Shown: piece after piece, positions 26,173 through 37,956 of the stretch | Layout: each line of letters begins with the position of its first letter | Position numbering within the stretch: the stretch's first letter is position 1 | Assembly (NCBI GenBank): GCA_000722615.1 | Contig: JOKI01000001.1 | Coordinates: forward strand, 328,176 to 392,175 | From: Pseudorhizobium pelagicum | GTDB lineage: Bacteria; Pseudomonadota; Alphaproteobacteria; Rhizobiales; Rhizobiaceae | Direction: 5' to 3' | Length of the DNA: 64,000 nucleotides | The notes under the pieces: model-generated | Database searches by the model: none | What the model was told of the DNA's origin: nothing | The model's input: only the letters and a program-made list of their open reading frames with translations | Translations under genes and position numbers: made by a program

Positions 26173-27621
26173 ATGCCACGCAAAGAAACCGCATCCACGC
26201 CGCCCGCGAGCAGCGTCCTGAAGTCGACCGGCCATACGCCGGTGCAGCCGGCGATGACTTCACTGCGGGGCGCGACGGACTGGCGGGAAGCGGCACTGTG
26301 GCTGCGGACCCGCGGGATTGAGGACGTCGAATGCATCACGCCCGACCTTGCCGGGGTGCCGCGCGGCAAGATGATGCCATCGTCGAAGTTCACCTCGAAC
26401 ACCTCGCTGGCACTTCCTTCCGCCCTCTACCGGCACACGATTTCCGGTGAGTACCCGGAAGAGACCGCCAGCTTCCGCTATGAACCGCGCGACAGCGACC
26501 TGAAACTGGTTCCCGACCTTTCGACGCTCTCGGTCGTTCCCTGGGAAACGGATCCCACCGCCCAGGTGATCTGCGATGTCGTCGGCACCAGCGGCGAGAA
26601 CATCTCCTACACGCCGCGCGCCGTGCTGCGGCATGTCGTCGAGCTCTACCGCGAGCGTGGCTGGAAGCCGGTGGTGGCGCCGGAGATCGAATTCTACCTG
26701 GTCGCCAAGAACGACGATCCCGATTACCCGCTGCATCCGCCGAAGGGTCGCTCCGGACGCGCCATTCTCGGCGGCCAGGGCTATTCGATCGCCGCGATCA
26801 ACGAGTTCGACGAGTTGATCGACGATATCTACCATTTCTCCGAGAAGCAGGGGCTGGAGATCGACACCCTGATTCACGAGGAAGGCCCGGCGCAGCTCGA
26901 GATCAACCTGCGCCATGGCGATCCCATCGAGCTCGCCGACCAGGTATTCATGTTCAAGCGGACAATCCGCGAGGCGGCGCTGAAACACGGCATCTATGCA
27001 ACCTTCATGGCCAAGCCGATGCAGCGTCAGGCGGGGTCGGCGATGCACATCCACCAGTCGGTGGTCGACATCGAAACCGGCCGCAACATCTTCTCGAACG
27101 AGGACGGAAGCCCGTCCAAGGAGTTCTTCCACTTCATCGGCGGCATGCAGCAGTATGTGCCGAAGGCACTGGTGATGATGGCGCCTTATGTGAACTCCTA
27201 CCGTCGCCTGACGCCGGATATGGCAGCGCCGGTCAACAACGCCTGGGGCTACGACAATCGCACCACGGCGTTTCGCGTCCCGGTCTCGGATGCCTCGGCA
27301 CGCCGGGTCGAGAACCGGTTGCCGAGCTCGGATGCCAATCCCTATCTGGCGCTTGCGGCCTCGCTCGGCTGCGGCCTGCTCGGCATCATGAAAGGCATCG
27401 AGCCGGAGCCGCCGACGGAGTACAGCGCCAACGAGGGCTCCATCGACCTGCCGCGCGGTCTTCTGGAGGCGGTGTCGGAGCTCGAGGCCGAGCCGGCGCT
27501 GACGGAAGTGTTCAGCCAGGAATTCATAGGGCTCTATGCCGGCGTGAAGCGGGGCGAGTTCGAGACCTTCATGCAGGTCATCAGCCCTTGGGAGCGGGAG
27601 TTCCTGCTTCTCAACGTGTGA
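26173..27621 (+). CDS. puuA: glutamine-synthetase-family enzyme, gamma-glutamylputrescine synthetase-like
   Basis: A 482-residue glutamine-synthetase fold. It has PEIEFYLVAKNDDPDYPLHP, EEGPAQLEINLRHGDP (metal and glutamate binding), GSAMHIHQS (ATP site), NNAWGYDNRTTAFRVP and the RVENRLPSSDANPYLALAA segment. The second gene of the pair is a PuuB-like oxidase, so gamma-glutamylation of putrescine or another amine is the best guess. It lacks the tyrosine adenylylation loop of GlnA. ATG 26173 has GGTGAG upstream; a later in-frame ATG at 26254, just before the conserved region, is the alternative start. The symbol is by similarity and context. Confidence 0.78.
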   Translation: MPRKETASTPPASSVLKSTGHTPVQPAMTSLRGATDWREAALWLRTRGIEDVECITPDLAGVPRGKMMPSSKFTSNTSLALPSALYRHTISGEYPEETASFRYEPRDSDLKLVPDLSTLSVVPWETDPTAQVICDVVGTSGENISYTPRAVLRHVVELYRERGWKPVVAPEIEFYLVAKNDDPDYPLHPPKGRSGRAILGGQGYSIAAINEFDELIDDIYHFSEKQGLEIDTLIHEEGPAQLEINLRHGDPIELADQVFMFKRTIREAALKHGIYATFMAKPMQRQAGSAMHIHQSVVDIETGRNIFSNEDGSPSKEFFHFIGGMQQYVPKALVMMAPYVNSYRRLTPDMAAPVNNAWGYDNRTTAFRVPVSDASARRVENRLPSSDANPYLALAASLGCGLLGIMKGIEPEPPTEYSANEGSIDLPRGLLEAVSELEAEPALTEVFSQEFIGLYAGVKRGEFETFMQVISPWEREFLLLNV

Positions 27622-27631
27622 GGAGATGGGC

Positions 27632-28921
27632 ATGACCGACTGGCAGAGCCCCATTGCACCGGGAGTTTCCTGGTATCAGGCGACCGTGGGAGAGCGGCCG
27701 AGCTATCCGGCTCTGGATGGCTCGCGGTCTGTGGACGTGGCCATCGTCGGCGGCGGCTTTACCGGTCTGCAGGCGGCCTACACCCTTGCCAGGCGTGGCA
27801 TCTCGGTGGCCTTGCTGGAAGCCTATCGGTTCGGAGACGGAGCATCGGGCCGCAACGGCGGACAGTTCGGCACGGGGCAGCGCGCCTGGCCGGAGGATCT
27901 GGAAGCGAAGATAGGTTTCGAGCGGTCCAAGGCACTGTTCGACATGGCCGAGGCGGCCAAGCACTATCTGCTCGACTTTGCCGCCGAGCACGACATCGAC
28001 ATGGAATACATGCCGGGACAGATGAACGTGTCGCACAAGCCCGGGCATGACAAGGAATACCGAGCCAATGCGGAGATCGCGGCCGAGCGCTACGGCTACC
28101 CGCATCTCACCTATATGGACCGGGCGGAGACGGCAGAGCGCCTCGGCTCCAGCCACTACCACTGCGGCGTACGCGATACCGGCACCGGCCACATCCATCC
28201 GCTGAAACTCCTGATCGGCCTTGCCGGCTCCGCGCAGGCCGCCGGCGCTGAACTCTACGAGATGACGAAGGTCACCCGCCTGCGGCAGGCGGGCGGCAAG
28301 ACGATCCTGGAGACGGCGCGGGGCAGCGTTTCCGCAGACCGCGTGCTCCTGGCCACGAATGCCCATGTCGACAAGCTCGAGCCGGTCACCGCGGCGCATG
28401 TGATGCCGATCGGCTCGTTCATCGCCGCCACCGAACCGCTGGACGATCATCCGCGCGTGCTGTCCGGCGGCGAGGCGGTGGCGGATTCAAGGTTCGTGGT
28501 GCGCTACTTCCGCAAGACGCGAGACAACCGGCTGCTGTTTGGCGGCCGCGAGGTCTACTCCTCCAAGAACCCGGAAGACACGGCAAACTTCATCCGGGAG
28601 CAGATCGTCGAGACCTATCCGGAGCTGAAGACCGTTCGCATCACCCACGCCTGGGGCGGCTATGTCGGCATCACCATGTCGCGGCATCCGTTCGTCCGCG
28701 AGGTGATGCCGGGCGTCACCTCGATCGGCGGCTACTCCGGCCACGGCGTGATGCTGTCAAACTACTGTGGCAAGCTCTATGCCGATCGGATCGCCGGCGC
28801 GGCGCCGGAACTGGACGGCCTCGAAGCGCTCGACGTGCGAGGCTTTCCCGGCGGGCGCCGCTTCCGCGACCCGCTGCTGTTTCTCGCCCTCACCTGGTTT
28901 GCCCTGCGCGACAGGCTTTGA
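27632..28921 (+). CDS. puuB: FAD-dependent oxidoreductase, gamma-glutamylputrescine oxidase-like
   Basis: A 429-residue DAO-family flavoprotein. VDVAIVGGGFTGLQAAYTLA is the FAD dinucleotide-binding motif, followed by GDGASGRNGGQFGTGQR, the R-N-G-G-Q signature of PuuB/OrdL proteins. The C-terminal GGYSGHGVMLSNYCGKLYAD closes the FAD site. ATG 27632 follows GAGGAG, and a second ATG lies two codons upstream. It starts 10 bp after the puuA-like stop, so the two are co-transcribed and probably catalyse successive steps. In polyamine use the product would be gamma-glutamyl-aminobutyraldehyde, ammonia and peroxide. Confidence 0.8.
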   Translation: MTDWQSPIAPGVSWYQATVGERPSYPALDGSRSVDVAIVGGGFTGLQAAYTLARRGISVALLEAYRFGDGASGRNGGQFGTGQRAWPEDLEAKIGFERSKALFDMAEAAKHYLLDFAAEHDIDMEYMPGQMNVSHKPGHDKEYRANAEIAAERYGYPHLTYMDRAETAERLGSSHYHCGVRDTGTGHIHPLKLLIGLAGSAQAAGAELYEMTKVTRLRQAGGKTILETARGSVSADRVLLATNAHVDKLEPVTAAHVMPIGSFIAATEPLDDHPRVLSGGEAVADSRFVVRYFRKTRDNRLLFGGREVYSSKNPEDTANFIREQIVETYPELKTVRITHAWGGYVGITMSRHPFVREVMPGVTSIGGYSGHGVMLSNYCGKLYADRIAGAAPELDGLEALDVRGFPGGRRFRDPLLFLALTWFALRDRL

Positions 28922-29012
28922 TGTCGCAGCAAAAGTGATGAGCCAGGGGTAGAATTTTTCAATCGATTAGATTATTGAGACCCGTACTCTCAGAAGAGGA
29001 AAGAACACGTTC

Positions 29013-30474
<1,462 letters not shown>

Positions 30475-30485
<11 letters not shown>

Positions 30486-31188
30486 AACCATGGAACTGTC
30501 GCTGCACGAATTCGCGGATGGTGCGACCCTTGCCGAGAAGCTTGCAGACCAGGTGGCGCATCGGCTGGCCGCCGCCATCGAAGCCAAGGGCAGCGCAAGC
30601 CTCGCGGTCTCGGGAGGCTCCACGCCGAAGAAGTTCTTCCAGGCGCTTTCCGGCCGCAAGATCGACTGGTCGAAGGTTACGGTGACGCTCGTCGACGAGC
30701 GGTTCGTGCCGGCCGACAGCCCGCGATCCAATCATCTTCTGGTGAAAGAGAACCTGCTCCGCAACGAGGCCTCCTCGGCGCGGTTCATACCGCTCTTCCA
30801 CGATCGTCCGAGCGTCGATGAAGCGGCTGCGACGGCGACGCAGGAAACCGCCAGCATCGGCAATCCGTTCGACGTCGTCATTCTCGGAATGGGCGGCGAT
30901 GGCCACACGGCATCCTTCTTCCCGCATGGCAACCACCTCAGCCAGGCCCTCGATGAAGAAGGCCCGCGCTGCGTGATGCCGATGGAAGCCGAAGGTGCCG
31001 ACGAACCGCGGCTGACATTCTCCTTCTCGAGCCTCACCGATGCGGGGCTGCTCGTGCTTCACGTCGAAGGAGAAGCGAAGAAGGACGTTCTCAAGACGGC
31101 GCAATCCGGCACGGACGAAGCCGAGATGCCGATCCGCGCCGTGCTCAACCGGGCCACGTCGCCGGTGGAGATCTACTGGGCTCCCTGA
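30475..31188 (+). CDS. pgl: 6-phosphogluconolactonase
   Basis: A 237-residue DevB/SOL-type lactonase that hydrolyses the Zwf product to 6-phosphogluconate. Motifs are [34 protein letters not shown] and [17 protein letters not shown]. The ATG at 30475 overlaps zwf by 11 bases, which suggests translational coupling; a second in-frame ATG at 30490, just after the zwf stop, is equally possible. The position between zwf and edd is diagnostic. Confidence 0.94.
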
Positions 31189-31274
31189 GGCCCGACACGA
31201 AGTATTCATCCGGAGCAATCCGGGCGGCATCTGCCGCTCCCAGCCGGCTTGCTCCCGAACCGAAGGACATGGCC

Positions 31275-33095
31275 ATGGCTGCGCACGCCAGCATCGAAGC
31301 AATCACAGCCCGCATCGTCGAGCGTTCCAGGCCTCATCGCGAGGCCTATCTCGCCCGCGTTCGCGGCGCGATTTCGCGCGGGCCGCACCGCTCGGTGCTG
31401 TCCTGCGGCAACCTCGCCCACGGCTTTGCCGCCTGTTCCCCCTCCGACAAGGCAGGCCTTGCCGGAGACGTGACCCCGAACATCGGCATCATCACAGCCT
31501 ATAACGACATGCTGTCGGCGCATCAGCCGTTCGAGACCTATCCGCAGATCATCCGTGACGCGGCGCGGGAAGCCGGCGGCATTGCGCAGGTGGCCGGCGG
31601 CGTTCCGGCGATGTGCGACGGTGTCACCCAGGGGCAGCCGGGGATGGAGCTCTCGCTGTTTTCACGCGACGCGATCGCGATGGCGGCGGGCATCGGCCTG
31701 TCGCACAACATGTTCGATGCCGCCGTCTATCTCGGTGTCTGCGACAAGATCGTGCCCGGCCTGATGATTGCCGCGATGACCTTCGGGCACCTGCCCGCCA
31801 TCTTCATTCCGGCCGGACCTATGACGACGGGGCTGCCCAACGACGAGAAATCGCGCATCCGCCAGCTCTATGCCGAAGGCAAGGTCGGGCGGGACGAATT
31901 GCTGGAAGCCGAATCGAAGTCCTATCACGGCCCCGGCACCTGCACCTTCTACGGCACGGCCAATTCCAACCAGATGCTGATGGAGATCATGGGCTTTCAC
32001 CTGCCCGGTGCGTCCTTCATCAATCCAGGCACGCCGCTGCGCGACGCGCTGACCAAGGAGGCAACCAAGCGGGCGCTGGCCATCACCGCGCTTGGCAATG
32101 AATTCACGCCGGCCGGCGAGATGATCGACGAGCGCTCGATCGTCAACGGCGTCGTCGGCCTGCATGCGACCGGCGGCTCCACCAACCACACGCTCCACCT
32201 CGTCGCCATGGCGCGGGCGGCGGGCATCCACCTGACATGGCAGGACATTTCCGAGCTCTCCGACGTCGTGCCGCTGCTGGCCCGCGTCTATCCGAACGGG
32301 CTCGCCGACGTGAACCATTTCCATGCCGCCGGCGGCATGGGCTTCCTGATCAAGCAGCTCCTGAAGGGCGGACTGCTGCATGACGACGTCCGCACCGTCT
32401 TCGGCCATGGGCTGGAGGCCTATACGATCGAGGCGAAGCTCGGCGAGAACGGCACGGTGGCCCGCCAGCCGATTCCCGACGAGAGCGGCGACCCGAAAGT
32501 ATTGGCGCGGATGGAGGCCCCCTTCCAGTCGAACGGCGGCCTGAAGATGCTGACCGGCAATATCGGCAAGGCCGTCATCAAGATCTCGGCCGTCAAGCCG
32601 GAGCGGCATATCGTCGAGGCCCCTGCCATGGTCTTCCAGGACCAGCAGGCCCTGCAGGATGCGTTCAAGGACGGTCGCCTCAACCGCGACTTCGTGGCGG
32701 TGGTCCGCTTCCAGGGACCGAAGGCCAACGGCATGCCGGAACTGCACCGGCTGACGCCGCCGCTCGGCGTGCTGCAGGACCGCGGGTACAAGGTTGCGCT
32801 TCTGACCGATGGACGCATGTCGGGTGCATCAGGCAAGGTGCCGGCCGCCATTCACGTCACGCCGGAAGCCTGCGATGGCGGTGCGATCGCCCGGATCAGG
32901 GACGGCGACATGATCCGTCTCGACGCCGTCAAAGGCACGCTCGAAGTGCTGGTGGATGCTGCGGAATTTGCTGCGCGTCCGCTCGCCGAGGCCGATCTGG
33001 AGGCCAATGAATTCGGCATGGGGCGCGAGCTTTTCGCACCGTTCCGCCGGAATGCAGGGCCCGCAGATCAGGGCGGGAGCGTGTTCTTCTCCTAG
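31275..33095 (+). CDS. edd: phosphogluconate dehydratase
   Basis: A 606-residue iron-sulfur dehydratase of the IlvD/Edd family that makes KDPG in the Entner-Doudoroff pathway. The [4Fe-4S] and metal ligands lie in [20 protein letters not shown] and [20 protein letters not shown]; the conserved end is [19 protein letters not shown]. The length is normal for Edd and longer than IlvD. ATG 31275 has AAGGA at a suitable distance; the ATG two codons earlier overlaps that site. It lies 86 bp after pgl. No eda (KDPG aldolase) gene follows here, so it must be elsewhere. Confidence 0.95.
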   Translation: MAAHASIEAITARIVERSRPHREAYLARVRGAISRGPHRSVLSCGNLAHGFAACSPSDKAGLAGDVTPNIGIITAYNDMLSAHQPFETYPQIIRDAAREAGGIAQVAGGVPAMCDGVTQGQPGMELSLFSRDAIAMAAGIGLSHNMFDAAVYLGVCDKIVPGLMIAAMTFGHLPAIFIPAGPMTTGLPNDEKSRIRQLYAEGKVGRDELLEAESKSYHGPGTCTFYGTANSNQMLMEIMGFHLPGASFINPGTPLRDALTKEATKRALAITALGNEFTPAGEMIDERSIVNGVVGLHATGGSTNHTLHLVAMARAAGIHLTWQDISELSDVVPLLARVYPNGLADVNHFHAAGGMGFLIKQLLKGGLLHDDVRTVFGHGLEAYTIEAKLGENGTVARQPIPDESGDPKVLARMEAPFQSNGGLKMLTGNIGKAVIKISAVKPERHIVEAPAMVFQDQQALQDAFKDGRLNRDFVAVVRFQGPKANGMPELHRLTPPLGVLQDRGYKVALLTDGRMSGASGKVPAAIHVTPEACDGGAIARIRDGDMIRLDAVKGTLEVLVDAAEFAARPLAEADLEANEFGMGRELFAPFRRNAGPADQGGSVFFS

Positions 33096-33201
33096 CCATT
33101 GGTGCATCCCTTGCGGCAGGGTGCGAGAGCGGAGCGAAGGCGTCACAGTAATGTAGTGCGCTCCTGCTACTCGCAGCTATTTCCTCAAGGGGTGCCATTC
33201 C

Positions 33202-34557
33202 ATGCAGCTCAATCGCCGCTCTCTTCTCGCTCTGATTTCCTCGACCGCATTGCTTCCATTGACAACGGGCCTCGTGAAGGCCGCCGATGATGGTGTCGAT
33301 TTCATCATCCTCTCCGATCTCCACTCCGCCTATGAGCGGATGGCACAGATGCTCCATCTGATCGAGACACGGGTCGCCGCAGCACAGCGCCCGCAGGTCA
33401 TCCTGATCAATGGCGACCTGTTCGAGGCTGGCAATGTCGTGGCGGCACGCTCCGGAGGCGAGGCAGACTGGGCGTTTCTCGACGCCTTGGCAAAACTTGC
33501 GCCCACCGTCTTGAACATCGGCAATCACGAGCCTGATTTCGAGAATGACCTCGCGCGCGTCGTCGAGACAGCCCGTGGCCTTGGGGTCACCGTGCTCACC
33601 AACATCAACGACACGCGGACGGGCAAGCCTTATGCAGAGGCGTCGGCAAGCCTTTCCGCCGGTGGAATGACCATCAATATTGCGGCTCTGGCAACGACCG
33701 CGGTCAATACCTATCCCAAGGCGACGCGCGAGATGATCGACGTGCCGCAGCCGGTGGAGTGGGCAAAAGCCAACCTTCCGGGCATGCTGACGGGAGATGC
33801 CATCAACATCGTGCTCAGCCACGCCGGCGTGGTGGCCGATCGCGATATTCTGCCGGTGGTGCCGGATGGCACCCTGATGATCGGTGGGCATGATCATCTG
33901 ACGCTTGTCCACGAAGCCGGCAACACCCGCTATGTTCACACCGGCTCCTGGGCGTCGCTTCTGACGGTGGCCACGATCAGTGCGCCCGGCAAAGCAGCAG
34001 ACCTTGAGCGGATCACAGTCGACCGCGATGCACCCGCCTCCCCTGCTCTCGAAGCGATGATCTCCAGCCTCATGGAGACGCATCTGACGGCGGAAGACGG
34101 CAGTGTGGTGGCCCGGACGACGCACTCCATGACGCTTGGCGAGACGGCGCGGTTCGCCGCAGCTGCCATCGCCGCATCGGCTGGCGCGGATATCGGCTTC
34201 ATCGGTCACACGTCGTTTGGCACCGGACTGCCGCAGGGGGACGTCCGGCTTTTCGACTACAACGCCGCACTGCGCTTCGAAGGCAAGATCATGAAGGCGG
34301 AAGTGGATGCCGCGACGCTGCGTGCCATCATGGCCCGCTGCAATCAGGATGGGGACACGCCCCTTTCCGCACGCACCGGCGATTTCCTCTATGCCGCTCC
34401 GGCGCAGCCGCCTGAGAAAGAGCGCTATGTCATTGCCTGCAACGACTGGTCCGCGATCAACCGCAAGGTCTATTTCGGTCGCGAGGATCTCGCCTTCTCC
34501 GAGGTCGCAGGTCTGCAGCTGAAATCACTGGTGCTCGAGGCGCTGAACGGCGTCTGA
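33202..34557 (+). CDS. exported metallophosphoesterase, 5'-nucleotidase-like
   Basis: A 451-residue protein. The N-terminus QLNRRSLLALISSTALL-PLTTG is a signal sequence with a twin-arginine start, and cleavage is probable after VKA. The metallophosphoesterase motifs follow in order: DLHSAYERM, LINGDLFEAGN, IGNHEPDFEND, LSHAGVVAD and GGHDHL. The C-terminal half (about 290-450) resembles the 5'-nucleotidase C-terminal domain of UshA-type enzymes, with NDWSAINRKVYFG near the end. A periplasmic phosphatase that releases phosphate or nucleosides is likely; the substrate is unknown. It is 106 bp downstream of edd on the same strand and not obviously linked to sugar metabolism. Confidence 0.82.
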   Translation: MQLNRRSLLALISSTALLPLTTGLVKAADDGVDFIILSDLHSAYERMAQMLHLIETRVAAAQRPQVILINGDLFEAGNVVAARSGGEADWAFLDALAKLAPTVLNIGNHEPDFENDLARVVETARGLGVTVLTNINDTRTGKPYAEASASLSAGGMTINIAALATTAVNTYPKATREMIDVPQPVEWAKANLPGMLTGDAINIVLSHAGVVADRDILPVVPDGTLMIGGHDHLTLVHEAGNTRYVHTGSWASLLTVATISAPGKAADLERITVDRDAPASPALEAMISSLMETHLTAEDGSVVARTTHSMTLGETARFAAAAIAASAGADIGFIGHTSFGTGLPQGDVRLFDYNAALRFEGKIMKAEVDAATLRAIMARCNQDGDTPLSARTGDFLYAAPAQPPEKERYVIACNDWSAINRKVYFGREDLAFSEVAGLQLKSLVLEALNGV

Positions 34558-34590
34558 GGATCAACAAGCTGATGACACCACCCGTGAGAC

Positions 34591-34616
34591 AGGGCGGCGC
34601 GTTCCGCCGGCCCTTT
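34591..34616 (+). terminator. possible terminator after the metallophosphoesterase gene
   Basis: AGGGC-GGCG and CGCC-GGCCCT can form a GC-rich stem with one bulge, followed by TTTGTC. It lies in the 74-bp gap between the converging metallophosphoesterase and PilZ-like genes. The T tract is short. Confidence 0.4.
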
Positions 34617-34631
34617 GTCACGACGCATTCG

Positions 34632-34988
34632 TTACCAGGAGCGGATGTCGAGCACACGATCGCGGTGCGCCGGGTGTGTGCTGAACACGAAGATGCGGTC
34701 CAGCTCCTTCTGCGTCAAAAGGCTCAGGAAGCGGACCTCGACCGTGTTGTTGGCGTAGGTGCGCATCAGCAGGCATCCGACCTTCGAAATGCGGGCGTCG
34801 GGAATGTCCAGGTAGAACTGCTCGGGCAGCTTGTACTGGGTCAGGAGGCTGAGGACGGCACCGCTCATCGAGATGCGCACGACGTCGCAACGGCGGGCGG
34901 CCATGTTGAGCACGCCTTTTTCGGTGTACTCGATGCGCGCCGCATTCATCGTGTCTTCCATGCGATACCGCGTTTCGCGGTCGTACAT
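34632..34988 (-). CDS. small PilZ-like protein
   Basis: A 118-residue single-domain protein. The pattern AARIEYTEKGVLNMAARRCD then VRISMSGAVLSLLTQYKLPE and FYLDIPDARISKVGCLLMRT matches the beta-barrel of PilZ domains as seen in rhizobia. ATG 34988 follows GGAAGAG; a longer frame upstream lacks similarity. The c-di-GMP motifs are poor: there is no clean R-x3-R before the barrel, and the D/N-x-S-x2-G motif reads I-S-M-S-G. It may therefore not bind c-di-GMP. It is downstream of, and on the same strand as, aglK, with a 177-bp gap. Confidence 0.62.
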   Translation of the reverse strand: MYDRETRYRMEDTMNAARIEYTEKGVLNMAARRCDVVRISMSGAVLSLLTQYKLPEQFYLDIPDARISKVGCLLMRTYANNTVEVRFLSLLTQKELDRIFVFSTHPAHRDRVLDIRSW

Positions 34989-35165
34989 GAAGGACTCTTC
35001 CTTGTTCAGAAAATGATTTTTGCCGCGGCTCTGGACACTCACGCCCCGTCTCCCTTTTAAAATGTAGAAAGGGTACAAGCCGAAGTTTAACAGAGGATGA
35101 TCCGTTCCCATTTCGGCACAAATCTGTGAATCTCTCAGATTTTATGCCTAATCATTCCTGAACGT

Positions 35166-36254
<1,089 letters not shown>

Positions 36255-36273
36255 GGTGTCCCCCCTTATTGCT

Positions 36274-37929
36274 TCAGGCGCGACGGGCGAAAAACGCCCC
36301 CCAGGCCGGCAAGTTGATGCGGTTGTCTTCAACGCTGCTTTCGAACCCATGTCCTCCGAGCGCTTCCCAGTCGCCCGCCGGCGGTTCAACGACCATCGCC
36401 TCCGGGCTCATGTTGAACATGCACAGGACGATCTCATTGCCATTGCGGCGCTCGTACTGGAGAAGCGGCGCCTCCGCCGGGAGAAACACCATATCACCTC
36501 TCGCCAGCGCCGGATGCTGTTTGCGGAACGCCAGGAAACGCCGATACTGCTCCAGAACGGACTCGGGATCGCCGTATTGGGCGCTGACGGCTTTCAGCTG
36601 ATGCTCCACCGGGATCGGCAGCCAGGTCTTTTCCGCTGTGGAAAAGCCCGCCTGCAGTGCCTGCGCATCCCAGACCATGGGCGTGCGGCAGCCATCGCGG
36701 CCCTTGAACTCCGGCCAGAACTGGATGCCGTAGGGATCCTGCAGATCGGCATAGGCGATGTCGGCCTCCGTCAGTCCCAGTTCCTCTCCCTGATAGATGC
36801 AGATCGACCCTCTCTGGGTCATCAGAATTGCGGCCAGCATCCGGACATAGGCGTCGCGATCCAGAACCTCCATGCCCCAGCGGCTGGCATGGCGCACGAC
36901 GTCGTGGTTGGAGAATGCCCAGCAGGCCCAGCCTTCCGATGCCGCAGCGGAGAAAGCCGTCTGAACTTCCGAGACACGCGACGGCGTCAGCGCGTCGGGG
37001 GCAAGGAATTCGAAGGCGTAGCACATGTGCATCTTGTCGCCGCCGGAGGTGTATTCGCCGACGATCTCCAGACCGCGCTGGCTGTCGCCCACTTCGCCCA
37101 CCGCGGCGATCGCCGGAAACTCGTCCAGCAGGGCGCGGAAGCGCTTCAGGAAGTCGATGTTTTCCGGCCGGTTCTTGTCGTAGATGTGCTCCTGGAAATT
37201 GTAGGGATTGACCGCCGGCGCCGTCGAGGCGTTGCGGCGCGACGGCTCAAGCGCCGGGTTGTCGCGCAGGTCCCGGTCGTGGAAGTAGAAGTTGATTGTA
37301 TCTAGCCGGAAGCCGTCGACGCCCCGCTTCAGCCAGAAGCGCGTCATGTCCAGCAGCGCGTCCTGGACCTCGGGATTGTGCAGGTTGAGATCCGGCTGCG
37401 AGGTCAGGAAGTTGTGCATGTAGTACTGCATGCGCGTCGGGTCCCAGTGCCAGGCCGAGCCGCCGAAGATGGACATCCAGTTGTTCGGCGGCGTGCCGTC
37501 CGGCTTGGCGTCCGACCAGACGTACCAGTCGGCCTTCGGATTGACGCGGCTCGACCGGCTCTCGATGAACCAGGCGTGCTGATCCGAACTGTGCGACATC
37601 ACGAGGTCGATCATCACCTTGAGGCCGAGCCGGTGTGCCTCGTGGATGAGCCCGTCGAAATCCGAGAGCGTCCCGAACATCGGATCCACTTCCGTGTAAT
37701 TGGAGACGTCGTAGCCGAAATCCTTCATCGGCGACGGGAAGAAGGGAGAGATCCAGATCGCATCGGCTCCGAGTGCCGCCACATGCTGCAGGCGCGCCGT
37801 GATGCCCTTCAGGTCGCCGATGCCGTCGCCGTTGGAGTCCTGGAAGGATCGGGGGTAGATCTGATAAATGACAGCGCCGCGCCACCAGTCCTTGTCGGGT
37901 GTCGCCGTCGTTGCAGTGTGAATGGTCAT
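36274..37929 (-). CDS. aglA: alpha-glucosidase AglA (GH13)
   Basis: A 551-residue cytoplasmic glycoside hydrolase family 13 enzyme. It begins WWRGAVIYQIYPRSFQDSNG and carries the four conserved regions: DLVMSHSSDQH, DGFRLDTINFY (nucleophile Asp), AVGEVGDSQRG (acid/base Glu) and FSNHDVVRHASRWG (transition-state Asp). There is no signal peptide, fitting hydrolysis of sucrose, maltose or trehalose after import. It sits between aglG and aglK in the operon, the same order as the characterised S. meliloti agl operon. Confidence 0.94.
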   Translation of the reverse strand: MTIHTATTATPDKDWWRGAVIYQIYPRSFQDSNGDGIGDLKGITARLQHVAALGADAIWISPFFPSPMKDFGYDVSNYTEVDPMFGTLSDFDGLIHEAHRLGLKVMIDLVMSHSSDQHAWFIESRSSRVNPKADWYVWSDAKPDGTPPNNWMSIFGGSAWHWDPTRMQYYMHNFLTSQPDLNLHNPEVQDALLDMTRFWLKRGVDGFRLDTINFYFHDRDLRDNPALEPSRRNASTAPAVNPYNFQEHIYDKNRPENIDFLKRFRALLDEFPAIAAVGEVGDSQRGLEIVGEYTSGGDKMHMCYAFEFLAPDALTPSRVSEVQTAFSAAASEGWACWAFSNHDVVRHASRWGMEVLDRDAYVRMLAAILMTQRGSICIYQGEELGLTEADIAYADLQDPYGIQFWPEFKGRDGCRTPMVWDAQALQAGFSTAEKTWLPIPVEHQLKAVSAQYGDPESVLEQYRRFLAFRKQHPALARGDMVFLPAEAPLLQYERRNGNEIVLCMFNMSPEAMVVEPPAGDWEALGGHGFESSVEDNRINLPAWGAFFARRA

Positions 37930-37956
37930 CTAAAATCCTGTCGTCATCAAAAATGC

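Noticed and set aside
35120-35142. AAATCTG-N9-CAGATTT stem between aglK and the PilZ-like gene.
   Set aside because: AT-rich and weak, with no run of T after it on the minus strand; could be chance.
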